Below are positions 1-10,594 of a stretch of 64,000 nt of DNA, piece by piece (position 1 is the first letter of the stretch; each line of letters begins with the position of its first letter). The stretch spans positions 23,814,970 through 23,878,969 of the forward strand of contig OZ012697.1 in the NCBI GenBank assembly GCA_963942565.1, in the 5' to 3' direction. The notes under the pieces were generated by a model. The model saw nothing but the letters and a program-made list of their open reading frames with translations, ran no database searches and was not told the origin of the DNA. The position numbers were made by a program, and so were the translations under genes. The DNA is from Maea johnstoni. Taxonomy: Eukaryota > Annelida > Polychaeta > Spionida > Magelonidae.

Positions 1-22
1 TATATATATATATATATATATA
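1..22. repeat. (TA)n microsatellite
   Basis: Pure TA run at the window edge. It abuts a TA-target MITE, so part of it may be the insertion target. Confidence 0.9.
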
Positions 23-24
23 CA

Positions 25-525
25 CCGTAATTTCGCGTGTATAAGACGCACTTTTTTACACTAAATTTAACACTCAAATAGGGGGTGCGTCTTATACACA
101 AAGCTAGAAATCTAGGGTGTTTTACATCGGGTTACCAGGCCACTCGGAGATCGCCAATTACAATTATAATGCGGCGGCCAAGACAAAGCCCATCGATGTT
201 TGCCTCGTCATTGATGAATTGTAATTACCGAACCACTCCCCGCTAGAATTTACTGATTTCAATCCATGTGACATGCCTAGGACAATGGGTAGTGAGTACC
301 GACATAGGGGGATACGCATTGATGTCACGGTGATGTCACATTTCACTCATCTCAATATGCGTTTTACTGGGTTTCTAGCGTTATTCATGAGGAGTTGATA
401 TCCTACAATAATTCCGAAAAGGGGGTGCGTACTATACACAAAGCTAAGGTCTATACATCATTTTAAAGGCCTGGATAAGGGGTGCGTCATATATACGGGT
501 GCGTCTTATACACGCAAAATTACGG
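25..525. mobile_element. TA-target MITE, copy 1
   Basis: Ends are inverted (ccgtaattt...aaattacgg) and continue into a longer inverted motif around gtataagacgcac. The motif ggtgcgtcttatacac recurs inside near both ends. A second copy lies at 53065-53656 with the same ends flanked by TA on both sides. No transposase is visible. TA target and short inverted ends suggest a non-autonomous Tc1/mariner-type element; the superfamily is inferred. Confidence 0.75.
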
Positions 526-679
526 TATATATGTGAGTGCACATATACAAATTATACTATGCAAAATGAAAACATTTTAATGTAAGCCACAATAAAACTA
601 CACAGTAGGTAAGCAGGAAAATTGTTTTGATTTTCATCACTATTTTTGTTATATCAAGACCAAATTGTGATTATGCATT

Positions 680-2039
680 ACAGGTGAACATGGATATGAC
701 AGACTCAATGGGACCAGGAAAATTGGTCCGTCATATGCAAAATCCGTTGTATACATATGATAGTCCGTGGGCTAGGTAGGGTTACCGTAGCACCCCCCTC
801 AGTACTCTACTACTTGGTTACTGCCTTATAGAACTGGACAAGCCGCATCTAATGAAGCATGTTAACATTGCATAAACTCATTTGGACTCCGCGTTTTGGG
901 GCATTTTCACCCGAAAATGGCTAAAAACGAGTGATATTTGTAATTTCTTCATAGAAAATTCATTTTTCGTAACTAAAGCTCCAGATGTTGTACATATATA
1001 CTTATGGCGATGGAGATTAACCCCAAATATGAGTTTACTGTTGAAATGACCCCTGGCAGATTTATCGGCAGTTTTTGACCGGAAATTCACCAAAAAACGG
1101 CTATTTTTGTAGTAAATCATATTTTCTCAGCTCAGCCACAACCCCAAGGTGCATGTTAACATTGGTTTAGTGTATTAAAAAACTGCCCCTGGATCTGTTG
1201 AACACATTGGATAGTGTTAACAAGGTAGCAATTCAGTCTGAGCGTGATTTTTTGTGGACTTTCTTTTCCGCCTACCTCTATATCAGAAATAACCAAATAA
1301 TAACTTAAAATGATAAAAAAAAAAAATTTTTAAATCAGAAGTGGCAATTTAATACATGTTTGATAGCTGAAATAGTTTGAATATGGTATAAACATATGGG
1401 GTCATGAAAATGAATTGCCCAGTTGTCCGGGACAACCAAATTTTAACAAAATTTGCTTCACATCAAGTTTCGAGCTTGGAAACAGAGTTCTGAATGGAAA
1501 CCTTACTACTGAAAGGTATTTAACCTCTCATATTAGAATGTAGTTGCCCTACAATTGATATTAGTCTTAGTGGGATACATATCAATTGTTTTAGGTCAGC
1601 TCACACCTATTTAAAAGCTATTCTAGGAAGCCAGCCAATATACTTTTACTATGATACATGCAAAAATGCAATACTAGGGTTTGTACTAACTTGGCTAGTA
1701 GATCAGGAATCACTATAGTTAGATGGGACTTAACAGTGTGGTTTTCAAGTAGTCAGGGACCACTAAATGTTACGAAATGTTACTGAATTTGGCTTCATAA
1801 CCATATTTGGTGTTAGAATTTTAAGTATTCTTAAGAAGGTGATCCTGGGTATAATATTACACTTCTTGTGATAGGATGCTAGTTTTCTATAGCTTCAACT
1901 GTCACTTCCTTAATGTTTTTAGTCATTTTACTTGGGTTATAGGGATCTCTAGGTATAAGGAGAACATAGGACTTGTGTGTACTGTAAGTACTGTAATGGT
2001 AACTCACAAGAAGTGACAAACATTGTTGACAGAGAGCAT
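680..2039 (+). repeat. Left arm of foldback element
   Basis: Inverted copy of 4209-5524 with scattered differences and small indels. The short ORF seen at 878-1120 on the minus strand is mirrored in the other arm at 5095-5325, so it is a by-product of the repeat. Confidence 0.8.
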
Positions 2040-2399
2040 TAATTCTAACCATTATCAAATAAACTCAATAGTTACGTCACCTATCATAATTGGCATAATG
2101 ACATATCCCATTCCTTCTATTTGTGGAAACCAAACACCCAGTAGGCTGCAGAAAGCAACCACACAATACTTAATAGCTTGTCCTAACTCCCACATAGGAG
2201 TAAAATGGTTTAGTAGTTACAACTAACTAGTAGTAACTAGTACAACTAACTAGTAGTTCCATTTGCTGTTGATCCCTGCCAATAGTTGGTTAATACTCTA
2301 CCTTCCAGACATTAAAGCTTATGTGTTTGTCCCATCTCATCTCAGCTATTACCCGAGGCATCAATAGGTTTGGTACCTATATACCATCCTCTATTACAC

Positions 2400-2757
2400 C
2401 CATCCTCAATAGGGTTTGAAAATCTGTTACTGGGGTGGTCATTTAAAGGTATTCGGTTTATAGTCTTGTATCCACCGAAGTGCTCACACGACCTTCCTCC
2501 CCTAGCAGGCACTGTACATACAGAAACCATTTCAATCCCCCGGGGGATATTCCAGAGCAACTGGCAGCATATAGCGCACACACTCTAAGCACTGCCTTAT
2601 TTATGCTAGGTACCCATTTTGCAGCTGGGTAGACTGAAGCAATATGGAATAAACTGTTTTGCCCAAGAACGACCAAAGTGCCCGGAGTGGCCGGGAATCG
2701 AACCAGCAACCCTCTGATTACTGGTCCGACACCTAACCAACTGAGCTACTTTGTCCC
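2400..2757 (-). mobile_element. tRNA-derived SINE
   Basis: On the minus strand a Pol III A box (tagctcagttgg) lies near 2736-2747 and a perfect B box (ggttcgattcc) near 2692-2704, in a tRNA-like head starting at about 2757. A non-tRNA body follows, containing cagctgcaaaatgggtacc. The 3' end is not sharply defined. It lies in the centre of the foldback element. Confidence 0.65.
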
Positions 2758-3589
2758 CTGTTATACCAGTTTAGCTGGTCTATCCTCTTCCAGATATGAT
2801 TAGGCTTTACCATCCTTCTTTGGGTCAGTCATTGACCTTCTCCAGGGAAGAGAGAGAGAGTGTGATCCAAAGATATATAGTTAGGCTATTCCATCCTTCC
2901 TGTGGTCAGTCATCAACCTTCCTCAGGGCTTAGTCTAGCTACCTGTCCCCTTGACTGGCTACACCAGTGTAACATTGAATCTCACCACACCCCATCCTGG
3001 CAATTCTTCAGTAACTGAGGTACCAATCTTCAGAACGATAGCTTGAATGAGATACACTTACCCAGACTTTTTGTACTTAAAATAATAGCTAAAATAGATA
3101 ACAGTTACCAAGTATAGTGGAATTCAGGGTAATAATTTGGATGAGGTAATGGTCCCAAGCCTTTTAGGTTTTTGCAAAATGGCAATACAGCCTATTCTGG
3201 ACTAATAACTAGGATGAGATAAACCTACCAGGGTTGAGGGTGGTAGATGGGATTGGATACAGGTACCCAGCTGGAATAAGATGGGTCATATGCATAGGTT
3301 TTTGACATAAAGGTGTTTAGGGTTGCATAGCTCATAGCTGCTATGGGGTACAGGTCAATTGTCCATAAGGCTTGAGGGTGCTAACTGCTATGGGAAACAT
3401 ATCCAAATATAAAGGTTTAGGGTAATAGGCTGATATGGAAAACAGGTATACAGGTACCAAACCTATTGGTAAATAGCAGGGATGGGATGGGGAGGGATAT
3501 AGGTGCCCATCATTATGCCAATTATGATGGGTGGGGGAACTATTAAGTTTATTTGATAATCAGCATGTTTTTCATCACTTTTTTCTGGC

Positions 3590-3790
3590 TTATTGCGGCT
3601 TATTTGTGACTAGTCATTTGTAACTGGTGGAGGAAGTCACAGTACCCGACGAATACCACCACCTAACCACAAGTCACTGGCAACTTTCCCGCATGCCCCG
3701 GCCAGGATTCAAAGCCAGGCAGGGACGAGAGACAGCTAGCAGTCAGTGGCAATGCCTTTTATCACCTGCTTTGCTGTAATTCTCCATGCG
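3590..3790 (-). mobile_element. tRNA-Ser-like SINE fragment
   Basis: Shares the head and body of the copies at 45932-46200 and 59440-59988: agacagctagcagtcagtggcaat, reversed, followed by a B-box-like ggattcaaagcc and the body motif gtaactggt. The head resembles tRNA-Ser(GCU) (gactgctagct). This copy is diverged. Confidence 0.6.
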
Positions 3791-4208
3791 GATTAGTCAG
3801 GTGTTAGACCTGGAGCCGTTCACACTTCAATATCGAACGGCAGAATTCAATATTACCTACTTGAACCACCATTCTAATCGATATTACCACTTGGCCAGCA
3901 ATATGACCCCTAGACGTCACCAGCCTCGTTCTGCCCTCCAAAGTTATATTAAGATTTTATGAGATGTATTTGTTCTTTTTTCTTACCATGAAAGAGCAGG
4001 TGATAAATTTGTTATGCCTTGTTGGAAAGTGCGGTCTGGCCTGCCATCCACCCTCAGTCATCCAGATCCCACAAGGTGGAGCCGAGTGGGATGTGGATGA
4101 CTTTGGATGGATATCAGGGCGGATCACACTTTCCAACAGGGCGTAACTAATGATACCACACAGCCATCAGGGCAAGCCCAGATTTGATAATAAGACAGTA
4201 TGGTTTGG

Positions 4209-5524
4209 ATGCTCTCTGTCAACAATATGTATTACTTCTTGTGAGTTACCATTACAGGACTTACAGTACAAGCATGCCCTATGTTCTCTTTATGACTAGG
4301 GCTCCCCATAACAAATAAGAAATGATCAGAATTATTAAAGAAATGACAGTTGAAGCTGTAGAATACTAGCATCTCTTCACAAGAAGTGTAATACTAGTAT
4401 TATACACAGGTTCACCGTCTAACATCAAAATATGGCTTTGGAGCCAATTTCAGTTAGCAAGTCACTGGACCCTGACTACTTCATCCAACTATAGTCATTT
4501 CTACTATCCATGTTAGGAAATACCCTAGCACTGCATTATTACATTTATCGATATTGACTGACCTTTGGCCTCATAGAATAGCTTTTAGAGCTGGCCTAAA
4601 ACAATTGATATGTATCCCACTAAGACTAATATCAATTGTAGAGCAACAACATTCTAATATGAATAGGTTAAATACCTTTCAGTAGTAAGGTTTCCATTCA
4701 GAACTCTGTTTCCAAGCTCAAAACTTGATGTGAAGCAAATTTTGTTAAAATTTGGTTGTCCCGGACAACTGGGCAATCCATTTTCATGACCCCATATGTT
4801 TATACCATATTCAAACTATTTCAGCTATCAAACATGTATTAAATTGCCACTTCTGTTTTAAAAAAATATTTTTTATCATTTTAAGCTATTATTTGGTTAT
4901 TTCTGATATAGAGGTAGGCGGAAAAGAAAGTCCCATAAAATCACGCTCAGACTGAATTGCTACCATGTTAACACTATCCATTGTGTTCAACAGATCCAGG
5001 GGCAGTTTTTTAATACACTAAACCTATGTTAACATGCACCTTGGGGTTGTGGCTGAGCTGAGAAAATAAGATTTACTACAAAAATAGCCGTTTTTTGGTG
5101 AATTTCCGGTCAAAAACTGCCGAAAAAGCTGCCAGGGGTCATTTCAACAGTAAACTCATATTTGGGGTTAATCCCCATGGCCATAAGTATGTATGTACAA
5201 CATCTGGAGCTTTAGTTACGAAAAATGAATTTTCTATGAAGAAATTACAAATATCACTCGTTTCTGGCCATTTTCGGGTGAAAATGCCCCAAAACGCGAG
5301 TCCAAATGAGTTTATGCAATGTTAACATGCTTCATTAGATGCGGCTTGTCCAGTTCTATAAGGCAGTAACCAAGTAGTAGAGTACTGAGGGGGTGCTACG
5401 GTAACCCTACCTAGCCCACGGACTATGAAGAATACTTGATATGCATCGGACTGGGACCAAGCATATTGTCCGTCATATGCAAAAATCTGTCATACAGTGG
5501 TCCGTCATATCCAAGTTCACCTGT
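4209..5524 (-). repeat. Right arm of foldback element
   Basis: Reverse complement of 680-2039, with the same outer end and the same inner end at gctctctgtcaacaa. Confidence 0.8.
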
Positions 5525-5591
5525 ATTAATGTTTGACGTCACTGGCAACCTTCTGACATGCCTCTAACTATATTCAGACCTGGGATGACAG

Positions 5592-7117
5592 TACTTACCC
5601 ACATAACGGACAGAGCATGTTGCCGTTGCTGGCCCTCCCTCGTAGACAGTGCGAGCAGAAAGAGTGATAGCACGTCAGCAAGCATGGCTGCTCGTACTGC
5701 TACTTACCCACATAATGGACAGAGCATGTTGCCATTGCTGGCCCGCCCCCTCAGGCAGTGCGAGCAGAAAGAGTGATAGCACGTCAGCAAGCATGGCTGC
5801 TCGTACTGCTACTTACCCACATAATGGACAGAGCATGTTGCCATTGCTGGCCCTCCCCCTCAGGCAGTGCGAGCAGAAAGAGTGATAGCACGTCAGCAAG
5901 CATGGCTGCTCGTACTGCTACTTACCCACATAATGGACAGAGCATGTTGCCGTTGCTGGCCCTCCCTCGTAGACAGTGCGAGCAGAAAGAGTGATAGCAC
6001 GTCAGCAAGCATGGCTGCTCGTATTGCTACTTACCCACATAATGGACAGAGCATGTTGCCGTTGCTGGCCCGCCCCCTCAGGCAGTGCGAGCAGAAAGAG
6101 TGATAGCACGTCAGCAAGCATGGCTGCTCGTACTGCTACTTACCCACATAATGGACAGAGCATGTTGCCGTTGCTGGCCCTCCCTCGTAGACAGTGCGAG
6201 CAGAAAGAGTGATAGCACGTCAGCAAGCATGGTTGCTCGTATTGCTACTTACCCACATAATGGACAGAGCATGTTGCCGTTGCTGGCCCTCCCCCTCAGG
6301 CAGTGCGAGCAGAAAGAGTGATAGCACGTCAGCAAGCATGGCTGCTCGTACTGCTACTTACCCACATAATGGACAGAGCATGTTGCCGTTGCTGGCCCTC
6401 CCTCGTAGACAGTGCGAGCAGAAAGAGTGATAGCACGTCAGCAAGCATGGCTGCTCGTATTGCTACTTACCCACATAACGGACAGAGCATGTTGCCGTTG
6501 CTGGCCCGCCCCCTCAGGCAGTGCGAGCAGAAAGAGTGATAGCACGTCAGCAAGCATGGTTGCTCGTATTGCTACTTACCCACATAATGGACAGAGCATG
6601 TTGCCGTTGCTGGCCCGCCCCCTCAGGCAGTGCGAGCAGAAAGAGTGATAGCACGTCAGCAAGCATGGCTGCTCGTATTGCTACTTACCCACATAACGGA
6701 CAGAGCATGTTGCCGTTGCTGGCCCGCCCCCTCAGGCAGTGCGAGCAGAAAGAGTGATAGCACGTCAGCAAGCATGGTTGCTCGTATTGCTACTTACCCA
6801 CATAATGGACAGAGCATGTTGCCGTTGCTGGCCCGCCCCCTCAGGCAGTGCGAGCAGAAAGAGTGATAGCACGTCAGCAAGCATGGCTGCTCGTATTGCT
6901 ACTTACCCACATAACGGGCAGAGCATGTTGCCATTGCTGGCCCTCCCTTGTAGACAGTGCGAGCAGAAAGAGTGATAGCACGTCAGCAAGCATGGCTGCT
7001 CGTATTGCTACTTACCCACATAACGGACAGAGCATGTTGCCATTGCTGGCCCTCCCTCGTAGGCAGTGCGAGCAGAAAGAGTGATAGCACGTCAACAAGC
7101 ATGGCTGCTCGTATTGC
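5592..7117 (-). repeat. 14 x 109-bp array of partial RING exon plus splice donor
   Basis: Fourteen units of 109 bp fill 1,526 bp almost exactly. Read on the minus strand, each unit is the last 34 codons of the RING exon (QYEQPCLL...MLCPLCG) followed by the donor GTAAGT and then AG. The unit at about 7010-7117 is part of the real exon; the other thirteen lie downstream in intron 1. In the RING frame each downstream copy is preceded by TAG and followed by TAA, so copies cannot be translated as one chain. By eye there are about twelve variable sites. About eleven are synonymous and one changes Arg to Gln in the unit next to the exon. Units around 6410-6850 alternate in a 218-bp two-unit pattern. 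The plus-strand 78-residue ORFs here are antisense artefacts. Confidence 0.95.
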
Positions 7118-7206
7118 TGATTACAGAGGTAGCAGAGAAGGGGATTCCTCTCCGTGTTGTCCAGATCTTCCATTGAATCCAGCGGCTGGAAAATCCCTCC
7201 GGACAT
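7016..7206 (-). CDS. RNF207: RNF207-like RING-finger protein, first coding exon (partial gene)
   Basis: The exon starts at ATG 7206 (context AAGATGT) and runs to a consensus donor GG|GTAAGT at 7016/7015. It encodes 63 residues plus two bases. The protein starts MSGGIFQPLD and then shows a textbook C3HC4 RING: Cys25, Cys28, Cys40, His42, Cys45, Cys48, Cys60, Cys63. The start, the RING spacing and the segment QYEQPCLL...HCLRGRA resemble my recollection of vertebrate RNF207, which begins MSGAIF and has the same layout. RNF207 is a RING/B-box protein linked to cardiac potassium channel turnover in vertebrates; RING domains recruit E2 enzymes. Later exons (B-box and beyond) would lie at lower coordinates, outside the window. 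Another RING/TRIM-like protein is possible. Its own 3' half has been amplified in the following intron. Confidence 0.75.
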
Positions 7207-7473
7207 CTTCCCATCCAGAAAGGACCAATCAGATCACAGAGGAGAGGAGGATCTTCCTGATGACAGCGAGTGAGGAGCCAATTTTACGACATGCTTGCTT
7301 CACATTTTCCCAGGTGACATCTGAAAATTCTGAAATAAGAAAAGCGATAGTGTTAGCAATTGCTTCATTTTTCAGGCTCTGGGCACTCATGGGACACACA
7401 CAGCTTGAGTTGAGCACCTTTAAGATTTCCACAATATGATGATCCAATAATGTTTACTTAACAGAGCAATCTC
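7207..7473. other. Upstream flank of the RNF207-like exon
   Basis: Contains a 72-codon minus-strand open frame (7229-7447) with an acceptor-like TTATTTCAG near 7330. It may be 5' UTR or an upstream exon, but nothing in it is recognised. Confidence 0.3.
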
Positions 7474-7945
7474 TTAACCCATTAGTGCTCATAATGGCAA
7501 AAAGCAGCCTGACAATTTTCAACATAGGTTGAAAAACATTTTTTTCTGAGCGGGGCAAGCTGCCCCTTAAGTTGACTTGCCCCGCCAGCACTTCCACTTG
7601 CCCTGCCACTCTGTTTTAAAAACAAAGGTGAGATTGGATTTTGCCCAAAACATTACTTGCCGAGCGGGGCAAGTCAGGGGCTTGTTCAGCTTGCCCCATT
7701 GCCGATTTTTGCCGAATTCACTTGCAACTTGCAATGGGGCCAGTGGTTATGTTGCACACTGATTTTGTTGAACTTCTTTCAAGCCAGCAAAAGAATGGTT
7801 GGGAAAATATTTGAATAAGTATTTATCAGAACATTATCAACAACTCTCCTTCAAATACCTTGTTATTAATGCAATTTCAAATTATTATCATGAAAACATG
7901 AAAGTATTATAGATCCAATTGACAATTACTGCAGGAACTCTTAAA
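7474..7945. mobile_element. TTAA-target MITE, ttaacccatta family
   Basis: Starts ttaacccattagtgctca, matching the better copy at 40575-40974, and contains the shared segment ctccttcaaat. The right end is degraded. An inserted segment of repeated 'cttgcccc' and 'ggggcaag' motifs fills about 7550-7740. Confidence 0.5.
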
Positions 7946-8229
7946 CATAGTAGGTTAACAATATTTTTAACTTCCTACTGATTTACTTTTATATGATTAC
8001 ATCTAGATACATTTATAAATTAAAGTAAGTTTCACTAATTGGCAAGAGACTTGAAATAATGAAAATAATGTCAGTTTTGTCTGTAATGGGTGCAAGTTAG
8101 CAATCAATAGGTGAACAAATGTTGTCTACAGTACACTTGGTTGTTTCTATCTGTTATGTTTTTACCCATTGAAATCTAGAACTACATGTTTCTGAAGTTT
8201 TATAAGGAAACTAAATCAAGCTGGGTTCA

Positions 8230-8965
8230 AGCTGCCTCATGCCTACATAAGTCATTGGGAGTACTTACACAAAATCATGGGTTCTTCTGGGTTAAGGACA
8301 GTACTTATAAAAAGCCATCGGTTGAAGATTAAGAACAGTATGTACACAAGACCATGGGCCCTGGATTAAGGAAAATGCACTAAGTCATGGGTCCTAGATA
8401 TAGAACAGCTAGTATGACACAGAGTCATCCACGGTCCAGGATTAAGGGAAGTACACAAAGTTATGGGTCCTAGATTAAGAACAATTGGTACAAAAAGCCT
8501 CTTGCATATTGAACAGTATATATAGAGTTATCCACGGTCCTGGATTAAGGAAAGTACACAAAGTTATGTGTCCTAGATTAATCAAGGACAACTCTGGTCT
8601 TAGCCAGCAGGGTGTCTGGGTGTCTTTTTGGACACCCAAACCCTTAAAAAGCACCCATCAAGACACCCAAATTCTTTGAGAGGAATTTCTTAAAATGTCA
8701 ATCTCAAGCATATTACTGAATTTTTTCATCATCATATAATTCCCATGACCTTACATAAGGATATCATGCCTTACTTTGATAAATATATACATGTTTATGG
8801 TTGAAATCTGAGTTTATTGTGGTCCCCCAAAAATTTTACAATGGCCAATTTTAGGCACCCAATTTCTTATTCCTGGCTAAGACCCTGACTCTGGTACAAA
8901 AAAGCCATAGGTCCAGGATATAGAACAGAACACAGAATCATAGGCATTAATTTAAGGACCAAAAT
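8230..8965. repeat. Diverged ~50-bp minisatellite, split by a MITE
   Basis: Loose tandem units built on gtacacaaagtcatgggtcctagattaag run from about 8230 to 8598 and resume at 8888-8965 after the MITE. Confidence 0.65.
8599..8887 (+). mobile_element. hAT MITE, cttagccag family
   Basis: Body and right end (ctggctaagaccctg) match the family best seen at 58924-59240. It is flanked by actctggt at 8591-8598 and 8888-8895, an 8-bp duplication typical of hAT. The first six bases of the left end (cagggt) appear to be missing. Confidence 0.75.
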
Positions 8966-9370
8966 CTTTGTTTGTGGACTTCCTGAACCTCCCAAATGCA
9001 AATCTATGGGACATAAAAAAAATCTTGAGAAAATGTCCCCCTGTCAATCTGAAGCCCTAAGTAGGAAATTGATATACATTGTATCATGAAATTATGTACG
9101 TGGACCATTTAATTAGCGCTTTAGACAATCCTTGAATTTAGCTAAAAAAACTTCAGCAAAGAGCTAACTTTTAACTTGAACCTATAAAGTATCTTAATCA
9201 GAAAAAAATAACTTGCACTGGTCTCCTTTCATGTCAGATTTGGTTTCTTTGAACTTCTTAAAGAAGTTCTTTCTCTCAGAAGCTACTAAGTATCAAAATT
9301 AATATTAATTTTTTGTCAAACTAGGTCTACCCTTAAAAAGGGCTATTATCATTACCTTTTACTCATGCAG
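8966..9370. other. Unannotated sequence / probable intron
   Basis: AT-rich sequence without a recognisable gene. It ends in a pyrimidine-rich acceptor (ttactcatgcag) leading into the exon at 9371. Confidence 0.4.
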
Positions 9371-9675
9371 TGTATGGGACAGTTCATGAGAAAATGTATA
9401 GAGCAAAACCTGTAGAACTTTATCCAGACACTGGATGCACTCTCAGAGTCTCAGACTCAGGAACTGTTGGCATCCAGTGGCAGAAGTTTGTGATTCTTGA
9501 ACCATGCACAAAAGTCCCCGATCTTTTCAAGCTGAAAAGTTTGCCATTGGATATTCAACCATACAATGAAATAGCTGCTGCAATTCAACCCTACTCACGC
9601 AATCATATTCTTTCAAAATTCCTCAAAAACAAAGCCGGGGAAAAAGTCAAGTATCAAGTTTCCTCTCCATTTTGA
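9371..9675 (+). CDS. Terminal exon of an unidentified gene
   Basis: An acceptor (ttactcatgcag|tg) at 9369-9370 opens a 305-bp frame ending in TGA at 9673-9675. After a split first codon it encodes about 100 residues: YGTVHEKMYRAKPVELYPDT and onward, a charged hydrophilic middle, ending YQVSSPF. The amino-acid mix looks like a real soluble protein, and the open frame spans the whole exon. I see no catalytic motif, signal peptide or membrane segment and do not recognise the family. Upstream exons would be at lower coordinates on the plus strand but I could not pick them out. There is no clear AATAAA immediately after the stop; aataaaa occurs about 85 bp downstream. Confidence 0.55.
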
Positions 9676-10123
9676 ACATTGTCTTGAAGTCTGCAGCCGG
9701 TACTAATTGGTAGGGTAATTACTTCTGCAGGAAAATGTGTCGCATCTACAATTCTCGAAATAAAACCGTACCAAACTCCTCCTCAGTAAAGTTGTGTTTG
9801 CAGTGATGATCATCCCAGACTTTAAAAGTCTCTGTCAAACTGTCTCTGTTTATATTTGCAATGAAACCATACTTACAATAGATGTCGCGGCAATCTATTT
9901 CGCTACTACGCCCTCTATTGAGAATTATGTACATTAAGGAATAAAAGCGGATGTGAGCTACGATCGAATTTAAGTATTTTCAAAACTCAAGCAATAATCT
10001 TTCTCGATTCTTATTTTACACTTAACATTATAAATGAGCTGTAAAATGCTTAAAAGTGTTGAGAAGAAAATAATAATAAGCGTACAAAATAAATTTACTA
10101 AAACTCTATGACATAGTATGATT
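9676..10123. other. Intergenic
   Basis: Holds a 62-codon minus-strand open frame (9746-9934) that I do not accept as a gene. Otherwise AT-rich. Confidence 0.35.
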
Positions 10124-10195
10124 GGCTCGTTGGTCTAGGGGTATGATTCTCGCTTTGGGTGCGAGAGGTCCCGGGTTCAAATCCCGGACGAGCCC
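10124..10195 (+). tRNA. tRNA-Pro (anticodon UGG)
   Basis: A full 72-nt cloverleaf. The 7-bp acceptor stem GGCTCGT pairs with ACGAGCC, with discriminator C at 10195. The D arm contains the A box tggtctaggggtatg. The anticodon loop ctttgggt gives TGG inside the stem tctcg/cgaga. The T arm contains the B box ggttcaaatcc. No intron and no encoded CCA, as expected for a nuclear eukaryotic gene. All stems pair, so it looks functional rather than SINE-derived. It reads codons CCN and stands alone, with no second tRNA nearby. Confidence 0.97.
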
Positions 10196-10199
10196 TTAC

Positions 10200-10205
10200 T
10201 TTTTT
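10200..10205 (+). terminator. Pol III terminator of tRNA-Pro
   Basis: A run of six T begins five bases after the tRNA 3' end, the usual RNA polymerase III stop. Confidence 0.9.
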
Positions 10206-10594
10206 GCAATTATATCACTTTGTTATATTTTAAGTTTGAAACTAATGAATGAAAACTGTCCCTATAGATTTTTTCTTTTATTTTCACTATTTATTTGATT
10301 ACTTGAAAGTGATATCAAAATGTAAGTATTGTTGTTGACATTCTGGAAGGATACATTATCTTAGACTAGAATGTGGCAGCATTCTTCAACCTGGAAATGG
10401 AGCTGATCCATCAAAATATTAAACATACAATAATATAATATACACTAACTAAATACTTCTTTTAGGGGGTCATGGCAAAGGTAAAATTCAGGAAAAATAA
10501 TTTTCAAGAATATTGGTGTCTACTAAGACTATTAATTTAAACAGGGGCCTCTAGCAATATTTAAATCACAATATTATTTTTTCTTTTTGATTAA

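Larger units (their letters stand above)
680..5524. mobile_element. Long foldback DNA element with ~1.3-kb arms
   Basis: The sequence from 680 (acaggtgaac) to about 2039 is repeated in reverse complement from about 4209 to 5524 (gttcacctgt). Matching landmarks include the block at 760-895 against 5310-5427 and the inner ends near 2030 and 4210. Flanks read att on both sides, or TA if the ends are taken as CAGGTGAAC. No transposase ORF is visible, so it looks non-autonomous. The ~2.2-kb centre carries two SINEs. It lies in intron 1 of the RNF207-like gene. Confidence 0.8.

Noticed and set aside
2692-2757. A second genuine tRNA gene
   Set aside because: A and B boxes are good, but the stems do not pair as a cloverleaf and a SINE body follows.
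878-5325. Matching small proteins at 878-1120 and 5095-5325
   Set aside because: They lie in the two arms of the foldback element and mirror each other; nothing else supports coding.
680-5524. Polinton-type element, because of long inverted arms
   Set aside because: Too short, none of the expected genes, and the ends and flanking duplication do not fit.
5592-7117. CRISPR-like regular array
   Set aside because: Units abut without spacers, are 109 bp long and encode part of a RING domain in an animal genome.
5558-7439. Series of overlapping ~78-residue plus-strand ORFs (MRAERVIARQQAW...)
   Set aside because: They are the antisense of the 109-bp RING-exon units; the frame shifts by one base per unit, giving the staggered look.
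9746-9934. 62-residue minus-strand ORF
   Set aside because: A consensus donor (ATT|GTAAGTATGG) lies inside it and no homologous pattern is recognised, so it may be exon plus intron read through by chance.
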